NCBI RefSeq assembly: GCF_032884065.1
Contig: NW_027062649.1
Location: forward strand, 1,533,355-1,597,354
DNA length: 64,000 nt
DNA from: Artemia franciscana
Lineage: Eukaryota > Arthropoda > Branchiopoda > Anostraca > Artemiidae
Reading direction: 5' to 3'
In this document: piece by piece, positions 1 through 13,266 of the stretch
How positions within the stretch are numbered: position 1 is the first letter of the stretch
How the letters are laid out: every line of letters begins with the position of its first letter
Position numbers and translations under genes: made by a program
Notes under the pieces: model-generated
Seen by the model: only the letters and a program-made list of their open reading frames with translations
The model's database searches: none
Told to the model about the DNA's origin: nothing

Positions 1-420
1 CGAAATTACAAACCGGGACATCAGGACACAAATGACGACCGGGACACCGTTATATTGGGAATATAAATGACGACCGGGACACTCAAAGAGAAAGCGACCG
101 GGACACAAGGAATGTTCGATTAGCAATCACCATCAACAAAGCACCGCGACACAAATGACGACCGGGACACAGGGAATATAAATGACGACCAGGACACTCA
201 AAGAGAAATTACAGACCGGGACACCGGAACACAAATGACGACCGGGACAAAAAAGACGACCGGGACACAGGGAATATAAATGACGACCGCGACACTCAAA
301 GAGAAATTACAGACTGGCACATCGGGACACAAATGACGACCGGGACACAGGGAAACAACAACAACGGGGACGCCGGGGGCACAGGGGGATATATAAATGA
401 CGACAGGGACACAGGGAATG
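1..420. repeat. Compound minisatellite (ATGACGACCGGGACAC type)
   Basis: Units built on ATGACGACCGGGACAC alternate with GGGAATATAA and CTCAAAGAGAAATTACAGA. The same minisatellite sits in the middle of Helitron derivatives at 12.7-13.1 kb and, inverted, at 1.63-2.28 kb and 25.75-26.05 kb. It therefore behaves as an internal component of these elements rather than an independent locus. Confidence 0.9.
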
Positions 421-616
421 TTCGATTAGAAATCACCATCAACAAAGCTCAAGGGCAATCATTAGAATAATGAGGTATAGATCTGAATACAGATTGTTTT
501 TCCCAAGGACAATTATATGTTGCATGTTCAAGAGTCGGTAAACTTGACAATCTATTTATATGCACAGACAATGGGACAGCCAAGAATGTTGTACATTCGC
601 AAGTTTTACGTAGTTA

Positions 617-736
<120 letters not shown>

Positions 737-879
737 CAGGTGGGACACAGGGACACAACTACAATGGCGCGTAACTAATATGGCACGTAAAGACTTGCGC
801 GCGCGGGGGGGCTTGGGGGGCGTGAAGCACCCCCACCAACTAGGTGTTGGGGTGGCGCGAAGCGCCACCTCAACAGCTA

Positions 880-1143
<264 letters not shown>

Positions 1144-1292
1144 TAGCTGTTGGGGTGGCGCTTCGCGCCACCCCAACACCTAGTTGGTGGGGGCGCTTCG
1201 CGCCCCCCCCCCAAGCCCCCCCGCGCGCGTAAGTCGTTACGCGCCATAATAGTTACGCGCCATTGTAGTTGTGTCCCTATGTCCCACCTGTG

Positions 1293-1431
<139 letters not shown>

Positions 1432-1639
1432 TTTTAACTACGTAAAACTTGCGAATATACAACATTCTTTGCTGTCCCATTGTCTTTGCATATAAATAGA
1501 TTGTCAGGTTTACCGACTCTTGAACATGCAACATATAATGGTCCATGGGAAAACAATCTGTATTCAGATCTATACCTCATGATTCTAATGATTGCCCTTG
1601 AGCTTTGTTGATGGTGATTGCTAATCGACCATTCCCTGT

Positions 1640-2167
1640 CCCGGTGTCCCGGTCGTCATTTACATCCCCCTGTTTCCCCCGGTGTCCCCGTTGTAGTTGT
1701 GTCCCTGTGTCCCGGTCGTCATTTATATTCCCTGTGTCCCGGTTGTCATTTGTATCCCGGTGTCCCGGTCTGTATATACATTCGTTTTTTAGTTTTGTTT
1801 TTCTCCTTTATTTTTTTCCTTTTTTTTTCTTTTTTAGCTTATTTAGATTTTTAGATTTTTTAGTTTTTTTATTAGTTTTTAGTTTTTTTTCTTTTTAGTT
1901 TTTTTGTCCCGGTCGTCATTTATATCCCCCTGTTTCCCCCGGTGTCCCCGTTGTAGTTGTGTCCCTGTGTCCCGGTCGTCATTTATATTCCCTGTGTCCC
2001 GGTCGTCATTTGCATCCCGGTGTACCGGTCTGTATATACATTCGTTTTTTAGTTTTGTTTTTCTCCTTTATTTTTTTACTTTTTTTTTCTTTTTTAGTTT
2101 ATTTAGATTTTTAGATTTTTTAGTTTTTTTATTAGTTTTTAGTTTTTTTTTCTTTTTAGTTTTTTTG
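1640..2167. repeat. Tandem duplication of about 260 bp
   Basis: The block 1645-1905 (minisatellite in reverse orientation plus a T-rich tail) recurs almost unchanged at 1908-2167. It lies inside the minus-strand Helitron and looks like local slippage or unequal exchange. Confidence 0.75.
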
Positions 2168-2900
2168 TAGTTTTTACCTTCTTTTTAGTTTTGTTAATTT
2201 TTTTTTTTACTTATGTCCTGGTCGTCATTTATACTCCCTGTGTCCCGGTGCTTTGTTGATTGCTAATCGAACATTCCTTTTGTCCTGGTCGCTTTCTCTT
2301 TGAGTTTCGTCATTTATTTTTTTCTTTTTTAGTTCTTTTAGTTTTTACCTTTTTTAGTTTTTTTTAGTTTTTTAGATGAAAATTTTTTTTAGTTTTTTCC
2401 TTTTTTTCTTTTTAGTTTTTTATTGGTTTTTACCTTTATTTTAGCTTATTTTTCAGTTTTTTCCTTTTTTTTAGTTTTTTTTTATTTTTTATTTTTTTTA
2501 GTTTTTTACCTTTTTTTAGTTTTTTTAGTTTTTTTAGTTTTTTAGCTTTTTTACTTTTTTTATTAGTTTTTAGTTTTTTTTGTAGTTTTTGCCTTTTTTT
2601 AGTTTTTTCAGTTTTTTTTTTAGTTTTTTATTGGTTTTTACCTTTATTTTAGCTTATTTTTCAGTTTTTTCCTTTTTTTTTAGTTTTTTTTAGTTTTTAG
2701 TTTTTTTAGTTTTTTACCTTTTTTTAGTTTTTTTAGTTTTTTTAGTTTTTTAGCTTTTTTATTTTTTTTATTAGTTTTTAGTTTTTTTTTGTAGTTTTTG
2801 CCTTTTTTTAGTTTTTTTAGTTTTTTAGCTTTTTTATTTTTTTTTATTAGTTTTTAGTTTTTTTTGTAGTTTTTGCCTTTTTTTAGTTTTTTCAGTTTTG
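1780..2900. repeat. T-rich low-complexity filler (TTTTTAG units)
   Basis: This is over 1 kb of T runs broken by AG, CC or GG. A longer-range repeat of about 200 bp is visible (near 2414-2600 and 2618-2790). No gene is supported. Confidence 0.9.
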
Positions 2901-2982
2901 ACGTCACCTGATCCAGTTTTTTCAGGTGACGTCACCTGATCCACACATCCACAGACAGACAACTTATTTTTATATATATAGA

Positions 2983-2983
2983 T

Positions 2984-3033
<50 letters not shown>
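2983..3033. repeat. TAGA/TA microsatellite at Helitron 5' boundary
   Basis: GATAGATA followed by TA repeats directly abuts the 5' end of the minus-strand Helitron. Confidence 0.85.
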
Positions 3034-3035
<2 letters not shown>

Positions 3036-4171
3036 ATAATACATCTAATGTATTTCATTTTTTTGTGTGGTATCAGAATCAAATGCATACCCTACCTGGC
3101 ACCTTTCCAAGATAGTTCGAAAAAAAAGTCAGTGAAACCTTAGTTGGCCCGTATATTTATTAATTAATATGATAAAAAACTTGGAGACTTACATCACCTC
3201 AGGTAAAAAAGGGTTATAAATATTATGAAAAGTCAATAATCAATAACCATGGTTGGATTGGAGCGAGATGCAACTTTTGAGAGAGAATAGGTGATTAATT
3301 CTGATTTAAATAAACTCAGTAATTTGATCTTGGTCCTTCAGGGGAAAGTAAAGAGTAATATTCAAATTTTATATTAGTGTAAAAAAAAAGCCTGGAAGAA
3401 CTTCTTGGAGCTAGTTCCCTGAGGCAAATCTAATTTATTTTAAATTTGAAGAAGTTTAGTTTTCATTCCAAGTTCCCATCTCCCTCCCCCAGAAAAAGAT
3501 TGTATTTTAAATTTTTTTGGGGAACCGAAAACTTTTGATTTGCATATAAATAAAATTTTTGAGCTTAGTTTTTTTCAGGACATAGATTTTTTTTTCTTGA
3601 AAATTTTGTGATATTAAAAAATTTAATTATTGTTTTGCATATAACTGACTTACATTTTTGTTTATTGTATGGCAATAAGTAATTATAGTCAAGTAAAGAA
3701 AACAACCATTTGATTTATATACATTTGGTAATAAATATATTTTTGCACAATATATTTACAGAAAAAATATTAAATTCAATATCATCTGACAGAGGAAGGT
3801 ATTAAACACTTTATAATTAAATAATAGACAAGGAATAACTATGCATAAACCTTAGAGATTCATCAGGTAAAAATGGACTATAAACTCAAATATAATATCT
3901 TACCCAAAACTAAAAAATCAACCTAAAGAAAAATATCTCTCTGACCGAAAATTCCGTTTATAAAATAAATACAAAATTTCGATTCGCAGTAGTCAAAAGG
4001 GATAATATTACGCTACTTTAAAATTCACTTAAAAACACTTAATCTATTTAACGCAGATTTTACGCCCATGCCATGGTCTAATACTAAATAATACCCACCC
4101 TTCTTACACACTTACAGGTTATCAGATATTCTTGACATTGAACTTTTATCAATTTCGATAGTATGGCTTTC
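3034..4171. other. No gene recognised
   Basis: AT-rich sequence without a convincing coding stretch, RNA gene or repeat family shared with the rest of the window. Confidence 0.6.
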
Positions 4172-5920
4172 CAAACAGTTCGTGGTAACGAACTGTAGTA
4201 AGGAGCGACCCGGCTCAAGAGTAAACGAAACTCTAAAAAACGGAATTTTGATGCTAAAAGATACATCAAAAGAACCGAATTTTTATGCTAATTCTAAATA
4301 TATAAATTTTATTAAATTTAGTCTTTGTCATCAAAAGTTAAGAGCCTGAGAATATTTGTCTTATTTTGGAAAATAGGGGGAGACACCTTCTAAAAGTCAT
4401 AGAATCTTAACGAAAATCACACTATCGCATTCGGTGTATCAGAGAATCCTATAGCAAAAATTTCAATCTCCTATCTACAAAAATGTGGAATTTCGTATTT
4501 TTTGCCAGAAGACAAATCGCGGGTGCGTGTTTATTTGTTTGTTTGTTTTTGTTTTTTCCCCAGGGGTCATCGTATCAACCAAGTGGTCCTAGAGTGTCCT
4601 AAGAGGGCTCATTCCAACGAAAATGAAAAGTTCTAGTGCCCTTTTTTAGTGACCAAAAAAATTGGAAGGCACCTAGGCCCCCTCCTACGCTCATTTTTTC
4701 CCACAGTCAACGGATCAAAATTTTGAGATAGCTATTTTGTTCCGCATAGTCGAAAACCATAATAACTATGTCTTTGGGAATGACTTACTCCCCCACAATT
4801 CCTGGGGAAGGGGCTGCAAGTTACAAACTTTAACCAGTGTTTACATATACTAATGGTTATTGGGAAGTGTACAGACGTTTTCAGCGGGATTTTTTTTTGG
4901 TTTGGGGGTGGGGTTGAGTGGAGGGGACTATGTGGGAGGATCTTTCCTTGGAGGAATATGTCATGGGGGAAGAAAAATTCAATGAAAAGGGTGCAGGATT
5001 TACTAGCATTACTATAAAAAAACAGTGAAAAAATAAACATGAAAACTTTTTTTCAATTGAAAGTAAGGAATAGCATTGAAACTTAAAACGAACAGAGATT
5101 ATTACGCACATGAGGGGTTCTAAAATTACTTAAGCATAAAGAGAGAGGTATTTAGGAGGAGATAAATACCTCGCTCTTTATGCGAAAGTATTTTTAGTAA
5201 TTTCACCTATTTATTCTACGGCCTTTTTGATTCAGGGAACATTCTTAAAGAATTGGGACAAAACTTACGACTTAGTGTAAAGAGCAAGGTGTTAACGAGG
5301 GTACAAACCTCCTCGTATACATAATAAAAATATAAGAATATAAAAGTTTGTTACGTAAGTTAATTCTTAAGTTGCGCATATTTTTTACTAATAAAAATGT
5401 TCGTTAAAAATTAAAAGTTCTAGTAGCCTTTTTAAGTAGCCGAAAAATCGGAGGGCAACTAGGCCTCCTTCCCCACCCCTTATTTCTCAAAATCGTCTGA
5501 TCAAAAATAAGAGAAAGCCATTTAGCAAAAAAAAAATAATATACAAATTTCATTTTAATAATTTATGTGCGGAGAGCCAAAATCAAACATGCATTAATTC
5601 AAAAACGTTCTGAAATTAAACATAAAAAACTAGTTTTTTGAAATGAAAGTAAGGAGCGACATTAAAGCTTAAAACGAACTGAAATCACTCCGTATATGAA
5701 ATGGGTTGTCCCCTCCGCAATCCCTCGCTCTTTACGCTAAAGTTTCAATTGTTTTAAAAAGTAGAATTGTGGCAAAGAGTCAAACTTTAGCGTAAAGAGC
5801 GAGGAGTGATTTCCTGACTCCGTATATTTCATATACGGAGTGATTTCTGTTCGTTTTAAGTTTTAATGTCGTTCCTTACTTTCAGTTAAAAAAAAACTAG
5901 TTTGTTCTATTTAATTATTA
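4172..5920 (+). repeat. Family A noncoding repeat, near full length
   Basis: It starts with CAAACAG and the hairpin CAGTTCGTGGTAACGAACTG, followed by AGTAAGGAGCGAC. The middle contains recurrent pieces such as CACCTAGGCCCCCTCC. It ends with a long hairpin whose arms are about 5645-5745 and 5785-5885, the right arm closing with the complement of AGTAAGGAGCGAC. No frame codes for a plausible protein. Copies recur at 14.2, 31.1, 43.9, 45.2, 48.0, 48.9, 50.7, 52.6 and 58.3 kb. Confidence 0.85.
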
Positions 5921-6984
5921 CAGAGAACGGATTGCGACGTGGTATTTGCAATTGAGGTTTTATTATTTTCACACTTCATTCTTAAACTGTCATACGCTCT
6001 CACATGAGACTTTTCATCAACATTTTTAGTGAAGACCCCCTTGCAACGTTTTTAACCTCCTCATTCTGAGGCAATATGTAGTAGAATTTTGGATTAGCAA
6101 ACACAGCGTTGGAAATTACGTTGCTCCTAGTTTCTGATGTTAAATGTTTAAGTTAGCGTGGTGCAATGTGTTCCACTAGTTCAGGGTATACTTTCAAATT
6201 CCTGTTTATATCCATCAGTAAACTAGAGGTATCACCGTATACCAAATGCCCTGTTAAATTGTTGGAGTTAAAATTCAAAAGCAAAGGGTCTGTATATTCA
6301 AAATACAGTGGCACTTCCCCCTCCTTGGTCATTGCATCTCAGCCACAATGTACAATAATTCCAAGATAAGTTTTTTTTAGACATTTCAAGAATTGAACTA
6401 CTCAAAACATTATTCTTGTTTAGCCTGACTTGCTATTTTCCGTAGCTTACTATTCAGTATTGATTTGGTCTTTGAACTGTGAGGAAATAAACTGGATTTA
6501 ACTCGGAATCTAATTGGATTGCACAACTAGTGACATTGAGTACTGTAACAGATTAAGAAAAATTATTATGTTTGAGCATTCAAAGAGTGTAGACGTAAAG
6601 CGGTATAATAAGACATTAATGTAGCCCTAATTTGCAAGCAGGAGAGGGGCAGTTCCTCCATCGCAAGCGTCAACACTGGTGACCACACAATATTTATTTC
6701 CATTTGTGAAAATCGTAAACTTTTTACGAGTTATTTGAACAAACTTTGGCTTTAATTCAGTGGCATTGGAATATAATTATAAAGGTGTACCGTGTCCCGC
6801 AATTCCCGTTCCACTGGGCCACCTTTTCAACGATGTTGCCACTTCTATTGTGGGCCTGCCCATATTCACGAAAAGTGCTTGTTATTTTGTGTACGGAAGA
6901 GAATAATGGAAGACTAATACTGTTCATTCTTCGCCGATTATAGCTGAAATTTTACAATGTCAGTAGTCAATGTCAGTGGTCCTT
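5921..6984. other. No gene recognised
   Basis: Apart from short open frames without family resemblance, I see no supported feature between the family A copy and the LINE. Confidence 0.5.
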
Positions 6985-6999
6985 TGAGCAATTCAAGAA

Positions 7000-7645
7000 G
7001 CTAATCAATCAGAAGTTGGACAAAATCCAAATGGCACAAGCTCAAATTTTTACACTTAATTTCGGCAGAAATTAAAATTCTAAAGGACGAGTCTGTGTTG
7101 CGACCATAAAATTTCTGAGCATGAGTTAGCCTTAGATGACCAAAAAACGCAATCAGATTTGTTGGAAAAGCGGCTGCTAGCCTTTGAAGTAAAAGAAAGA
7201 AAGCTTAATCTACTCATTCACGGGCTTCCCGAAGAAAAAATTTCTGAAAAGATTGAAGTTTCAATTTCAAACTTTATTAGAAACAAACTTGAAGTCACAG
7301 AACCTATCAATCTGATGAAATGCTATCGCATCACTCCTCGGTCGTCAAATATTACTGATTTGCGTCAACGCGGTAACAAGTCTAAACAGCAAACGAAGCC
7401 TGTTTTGATCTCAGTTGGCTGTGAGAGAGAAGCAGTTGACTATGCCAAAAGTTGGCAAACTCAGTGGTATTGTTATATGTACGGATCTGTCACCCGTATT
7501 GAATTCTCGAAGAAGTGAATTGCTTGGGGTGGCGAAAGAAATGAAATCAAAAGTTAAAATCGTATCTTCCAGTGCGCGCCACAAAGGGACTGATGTTTGG
7601 CTTGAAACAAAAGTTTCTACTACTTCTTCTTGGTCTCGTGTTTAA
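7000..7645 (+). pseudogene. LINE ORF1 remnant
   Basis: From 7159 the frame encodes a Lys/Glu-rich, coiled-coil-like start followed by LNLLIHGLPEE, a motif common at the start of the RNA-binding domain of LINE ORF1 proteins. The product would be a nucleic-acid chaperone binding the LINE transcript. The protein changes frame near 7450: one frame runs to 7518 and the reading that continues the domain runs to 7645. Related coiled-coil sequence begins upstream (about 6985) in other frames. Non-functional. Confidence 0.7.
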
Positions 7646-8005
7646 TTAGCATCCCTTTGTTTTAGTATCTTCAGTTAATTACATTGGACGAGTAAAGTTT
7701 ATTGTTTGTCTCCGCGAATTGTTATTTTGTTTTCCATGTGCCCTATTCTGCTGTTTCTTGTTTTGTTTCAATGTACTTTCTTTTTATGTTTTCGCTTCTA
7801 TCTATCTTTAAAAATGCAAAGTTCTTGTTCTGCTGCTTCTCCTTTTACAGCACCAAAGTTTGGCATTGAGCGTTTGATACTTTCGAATTTATGTCCATCA
7901 CCAGAGGATCCGGTATGTTGCGCGCTTTTCAGTATGTCTCATGCTTTTGGATACTATTTGGCAAGTAATTTAAAAGCAAATTATTTTGTTAAGTAATTTT
8001 TTTAT

Positions 8006-10349
8006 ATGTCTGACAGACTGAAACGGTTTGAGAGATACTCTACTGAGCTAAGTAAAATATTAAATTCAATAAATATAGGTGATGATCTAGCCCAAGACCC
8101 TCTTGTTGATAATTTACCCCATAACAGGTATCTTTTACCTGGAGAAATTATTCCTGTTAATAATGGCCTTTTTAGACTTGCGAGTTGGAATAGTTGTGGG
8201 GTGCTTTCTAGCCTAGATTTTTTATCTACGTTCCTTCCTGGTAATGGGATAGGAGTTATGGGGCTTTATGAGACTTTTTTGAATGCAAATACCCTGAATG
8301 CGGCAAATATTCAAGGATACCAAATACTTCAGAAAAACAGTTTGAATAATCAGAAAGGAGGACTTGCATTCTACATCCATACTTCTTTGCATTTTGAAGA
8401 AATTAAAGATTTTGACTCTCTATATGAGGAAATTCTGTTCATTTTCTTGTTATCGAAGTCACCATAGCATCTAAGGAGGTTCTCTTATGCATGTCCTACC
8501 GCCCTCCTAGTTCTAGCACAAGGAAATTTTTGGATATATTTGAAGAATTTGCTAAGATGGTCAGTTCCAAGAAAAGAAAAATCATTCTCATGGGAGACTT
8601 TAACATTGACACTTCTTTAGTAAGTCACGACTCCAGTACTTCTGCGCCTTCGAGTACTCTGGCTACAGACTTCCTTACTACATCATTGGCTGCTGGCTTT
8701 ATTCCATCCTTCTGGATTCCAACTCGGGTTACAAATCAAAATGCATCTATTATTGATAATCAAGTTGTAGTTTTCCATGTTGGTTCGTGTGACGTTATAC
8801 TTACGGATGTGTCTGATCATCTTATTGTTACGAGCGACTTTTTCCAGTATTCCGGTGAATAGGATCAAATGAAACAATCTGGAAGGATGGGTCAAGGTTC
8901 GGTTAAGTTATTAAATGCCAAGTTACTTTGTACTGATTGTTCGCAGTGCTTGGAGTCGGATGACGTTGAATTTGAATCCAGGTCGTTTGCTGAAACATTT
9001 CAGAATGCTTTAAATGAAACTTGCCCTCTTGTAAAGAAAAGTTGTAAAAAGTACCAGGTGCCTGTAAAGCCATGGATAACAAGAGGCTTGCTTAATAGTA
9101 TTGAGGAAAAAAAAAATCGACTTTACACTGAATGCATAAATTGTCCCACATCAAATAATGAAACTACATTCACATCTTATAAAAACCATCTTACAAGGCG
9201 AAGAAGATTCATTTTGATAAACTATTTCTCGAAGCTGAAGGATCTCCAAAAAAGACCTCGACAATAATTAACAAGTGTCTTAACAAAAGCAAAAGTCAAG
9301 GGATTCCCGAATCAATGAATGTATCGGATGGATCAGCAGTTAATGGTAAGCAAAAGGTAGCCGAGGAAATGAGCCAGTAATTTTCTAGGATTGGAGAGGC
9401 CATCGTAAACAGTAATTTGAATGACTGCTTGTATGTGGAATCTGGATTTTGCAACTTTTTACCATTTCCCTTCGTTTCTTCTACATTTCTCTCTCCCGTG
9501 ACTGAAGTGCAACTCAAGAATCTGGTAAAAATCATGAATAACGGACACTGTGAAGGAACTGATCGCTCATCTACTTATCTACTGAAACAAACCATTGGAT
9601 GCTATGCTCAAGTGCTGGTTCATCTGGTCAATCTATGCTTCAAACATAGATCCTTCCCTGAAGTGATGAAAACCGCTCGAGTTATTCCCCTACATAAAGG
9701 AAGAAACAAGCAAGATCCATCCAATTATCCACCTATTTCCATTTTGTCCCCTTTTAGCAAAGTTATTGAAAAGTGTATGTATAACAGGTTGAACAGTTTT
9801 TGAATAAAACAAATTTTTTCAAGTCTTCATACTCTACAGAACATGCAATATTAAAGCTAATCAAGTTTTTGAATGATGCCCTGGATAAATGTCTGCAACC
9901 TGCAATAATATTTGTTTGACATAAAAAAAGCTTTCGACACTAATTCTCATAAAATTTTACTATATATGCTACATAATTGCGGTGTTAGAGGACAAGCGAG
10001 TCTCCTAATTAAATCTTACCTCAAGGACAGAAAATAATTATTGGATGCAAATGGCTACATTTCAGATGAGGAAAATCTATCTAATGCTGTGGGGGTTCCT
10101 CAAGGGTCCATACTTGGACCACTGTTATTCCTTATCTATGTAAATGATCTCCCTCTAATCCTGAGCAATACCAGGAATTCGGAGGATTTGACCCACAAGA
10201 GAAGAAATACAACGAGAGCAGGATTTTTTCTCAGGAACATAGGTGTCAGCGTCTGGAATGACCTTCCAGAATCGGTCAGAGTGGCAGTAAGTCTGGCATT
10301 ATTCAAGAGAATGGTTAAATTCCATTTTTTAAAAAGGAGAGAAGTGTGA
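8006..10349 (+). pseudogene. LINE ORF2 remnant: endonuclease and reverse transcriptase
   Basis: The endonuclease part (8006-8862) shows RLASWNSCG near the start, the catalytic GDFNID near 8600 and SDHLIV near 8815, typical of exonuclease-endonuclease-phosphatase domains. The linker at 8869-9267 is still open. The RT part (about 9417-10150) shows ARVIPLHKG, an AFDTNSH version of motif A and GVPQGSILGPLLFLIYVNDLP. Soon after that (about 10180) the frame jumps to the C-terminal segment VWNDLPESV, so the YADD box and thumb are deleted. Several frame changes and stops lie at 8466, 9268, 9380, 9800 and 10035. Confidence 0.8.
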
Positions 10350-10590
10350 TAAGAGGAAAGGGTATTTATTTATTTAGTATTTAATATTAATTTTTTTAAC
10401 CCCCCCCCAAGAATTTTTTCCTTTCTTCAAAATCGTTTGAAGAAATGATTGAGCAGATTCATGGCGGTTAGAATTGCGGCCACAGTCAGGAATCTTTTGT
10501 CTTAAGAGTGGCCGTTAATGGTAAATTCTTTGCTTAATTTATATGTTTTGGATGAAAATAAAAAAAATGTCTATGTCTATGTATATGTCG

Positions 10591-11729
10591 TAGGAATCCT
10601 TCTGAAGAGTCAGATGTAGTTTTTTAGATATGGATTCACTCTATCCAATTGCAATATAACATTATTCTCTACCATGGGGTAACTACAAATGAGTAAACGA
10701 CTTCTTTGTCCCTGAATTTCTTCCATAGCTACTGTTGATGGGAATTTAACTGTGGGTGTGATTTTTGAAGTGGATAGTGAATTCCCTGTCAAATTATACA
10801 ATTTAGTAAAAGATTACATTTTTCCTCTATTTAAACAAACTTTTGACTGTAGAATCTTTGAGCTCCTACAATTGTTCCCTGGCTCCGTAATGCATCCGGG
10901 ATTCATAGGATGCCATCAAAACAGAAACTTATTGCCCACTCATTACCTATTGCTGTGAATCATTTTCATACTTCCATGAATCATGTTCTCCAGAAATAAA
11001 TGATTTTAAATGGCGTCAAAGTTACTAAGTTTCACAAAGCACGTAGATTCAATTAAAAGCTATAAATGAAAAAATTATAGACTTATTCCTAAATAAACGA
11101 TTATAAATGAAATATTTAGACTGATTTTAAGTTCAGCTTTTGAAAAGATGTGTAAGTGGATCTATAATCACAGCAGGTGTGATGTTTTGGCTAGTCCGGA
11201 TGAAATTGCACTAAAAATTGTGCATCTCAATTCTACAGCGTTGAAATACATAAGCTGGAAAATGGTGCTTTTGTATCAGAAAAAAGGAACGGCATGCTAA
11301 GCAAGAGCACAGCCGTGGGCTCTAGAAATATTTAAGGAGTTATTTTTGAATTTTTCTACAATGTGGCTAAAATGCAATGGCTTGGGAAGGGGGAGGTAGA
11401 AATACATTATGAGGATTTGGATTCATTGTTTTTGAGTTGGAAACTGATAAAATAATGGGGAATTTGGGCAGCAGTACTATCATTAGTTCACACATCGACT
11501 ACAAAAACTGGAATATTGGACTATACCCTGAACTGGTGAAGCATGAAGCACCAAAACAAGTTTTATATTTAAAATCAGGAACTGGTAGGAATATGATTTC
11601 CAAAGTTGTATATGCTAGTTTTAACGTATACTTTATATTGATTCATAGTGATGATGCTAAACAATATTACAAGGGGTTACCATTAGTTATGTAGATGAAA
11701 AGCTTAATAACAGTTTCTAAGAGAATTGC
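10591..11729. other. No gene recognised
   Basis: AT-rich sequence between the LINE tail and Helitron debris. No supported coding region. Confidence 0.5.
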
Positions 11730-12135
11730 GTCATATACAAAACGTTTGACGTCATATACAAATCACCGACCACAACCGATTGCCACTTCATTGATAGTTG
11801 CGTATCAGTAGGCATCAATTCGATTGCTGTTTTGAGCAGAAGCACTAAATTATTATTTTTGTGGAAAAGACGTTGCAACTGTCCGTTGCAACTGAAACGA
11901 TAGTCCTTTCAACGTCGTTGTTTTTTTATTATCGGTATCACTTTTAAGTTGTTTGGTTTGTTTTACCTTGACTTGTCTTTCGTCACTATGATAAACATAT
12001 TGCCAAAACTTTGTTTTTTTAACTAAAATCTGGTAGGCATTGATGACCTTATCCAAATCAAAATCCCAAACCCAATCATCATCGCTATCATTTTCAGTTT
12101 TGACAGGTTTTAACTCTAGCTGTCCAGGCTGATTT
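11730..12135 (-). mobile_element. Helitron fragment, N-terminal coding region
   Basis: On the minus strand, 12110-11990 encodes DDDWVWDFDLDKVINAYQ, also found on + at 39075-39125 inside another Helitron piece. The stretch 11930-11790 matches the Helitron N-terminal region at about 42290-42420. GACGTCATAT motifs at 11725-11760 are shared with Helitron 5' regions. It is a broken fragment with no terminus visible. Confidence 0.7.
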
Positions 12136-12546
12136 TCATTGATTTGCTCATGTGTTTGGTGTTACATTTCTTCTAACCACATGTGTTTTTTTTTTCATTT
12201 TCAGTTTTTACTCCCTCACTTGCTCGGTGTTGCATGTCTTCTAACTACGTGTGTCTTTGTTCTTCATTTTATTTTTGACACGCAATTGTCGTTTTTTGTT
12301 TATCTTATAACCCCTCGGATCTTTGTTCTTCATTTTTCCTTTTTGACACATTTTTGGGTTTTGATTACTTCAGAGCAATGACCTTTGCTTTAGCTGCCCA
12401 GATTGGTGCTGTCGCAATTGATGGTCCAGGCTGTCGATTTTCACACCTTATCCCGTTTGATAGTTCAGGTTTTGGTTACAAAAAATCATCATTTATAGTA
12501 ACTGCAGCTGTAGATTCCCCTGTTTTGAGCCTTCCAACAGATATTA
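12136..12546. other. No gene recognised (T-rich)
   Basis: T-rich sequence between two Helitron pieces. An open frame exists, but it has no recognisable domain. Confidence 0.4.
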
Positions 12547-13266
12547 TCTATATATATAAAAATAAGTTGTATGTGTGTTATGTCTGTCGAGTGACGCCAT
12601 GTTTGTGTGTCGACTGACGTCATATTTGTTGACTGACATCATTATAAGGATTGAGCTGTATGCGTCATGAAGTTGTTTGTAGACTGACGTCATGTTTGTC
12701 AACTGATGAAATTACAGACCGGGACACCGGGACACAAATGACGACAGGGACACAAGGACACAGGGAATATAAATGACGACCGGGAACCTCAAAGAGAAAT
12801 TACAGACTGGGACACCGGGACACAAATCACGACCGGGACACAGGGAATATAAATGACGACCGGGACACAGCGACACAACTACAACGGGGACGCCGGGGGC
12901 ACAGGGAAGATATATAAATGACGACCCGGACACAGGGATTTTCGAAGAGAAATTACAGACCGGGACACCGGGACACAAATGACGACCGGGACACCAGGAC
13001 ACAGGGAATATAAATGACGACCGGGACACTCAAAGAGAAATTACAAACTGGGACACCGGGACACAAATGACGACCGGGACACAGGGAATATAAATGACGA
13101 CCGGGACACAGGGACCCGTCATTAGAATAATGAGGTATAGATCTGAATACGGATTGTATTTCCCATGGACAATTATATGTTGCATGTTCAAGAGTCAGTA
13201 AATCTGACAATCAATTTATATGCACAGACAATGGGACAGCAAAGAATGTTGTATATTCGCAAGTTT
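12547..13266 (+). mobile_element. Non-autonomous Helitron, 3' end missing
   Basis: It begins TCTATATATATAAAAATAAG, the 5' end shared by the Helitrons here, with GACGTCAT motifs behind it. The minisatellite follows (12710-13110), then a decayed helicase end (13115-13265) that stops abruptly at TTCGCAAGTTTA. The hairpin and CTAG are absent, so the element is truncated at its 3' side. Confidence 0.75.
12710..13110. repeat. Compound minisatellite inside Helitron
   Basis: Same ATGACGACCGGGACAC-type units as at 1-420. Here they form the core of the Helitron derivative. Confidence 0.9.

Larger units (their letters stand above)
6985..10590 (+). mobile_element. Two-ORF LINE (CR1/L2/Daphne-like), decayed
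   Basis: The element has an ORF1 remnant, an apurinic-type endonuclease and a reverse transcriptase, all in one orientation, and ends with a short ATGTCT microsatellite at about 10567-10586. Microsatellite-type 3' tails and a C-terminal segment of the FLRNIGVSVWNDLPESVR type are usual in the CR1/L2 group. Several stops and frame changes, plus an internal deletion in ORF2, show it is inactive. Clade placement is by motif only. Confidence 0.8.

Noticed and set aside
1-420. Regularly spaced short repeats, CRISPR-like at first sight
   Set aside because: Spacers are themselves repeats, unit length varies, there are no cas genes and the context is eukaryotic.
1605-2170. Open frames rich in Ser, Arg, Pro and Phe
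   Set aside because: They arise from the minisatellite and T-rich filler; the two similar frames reflect a tandem duplication, not paralogous genes.
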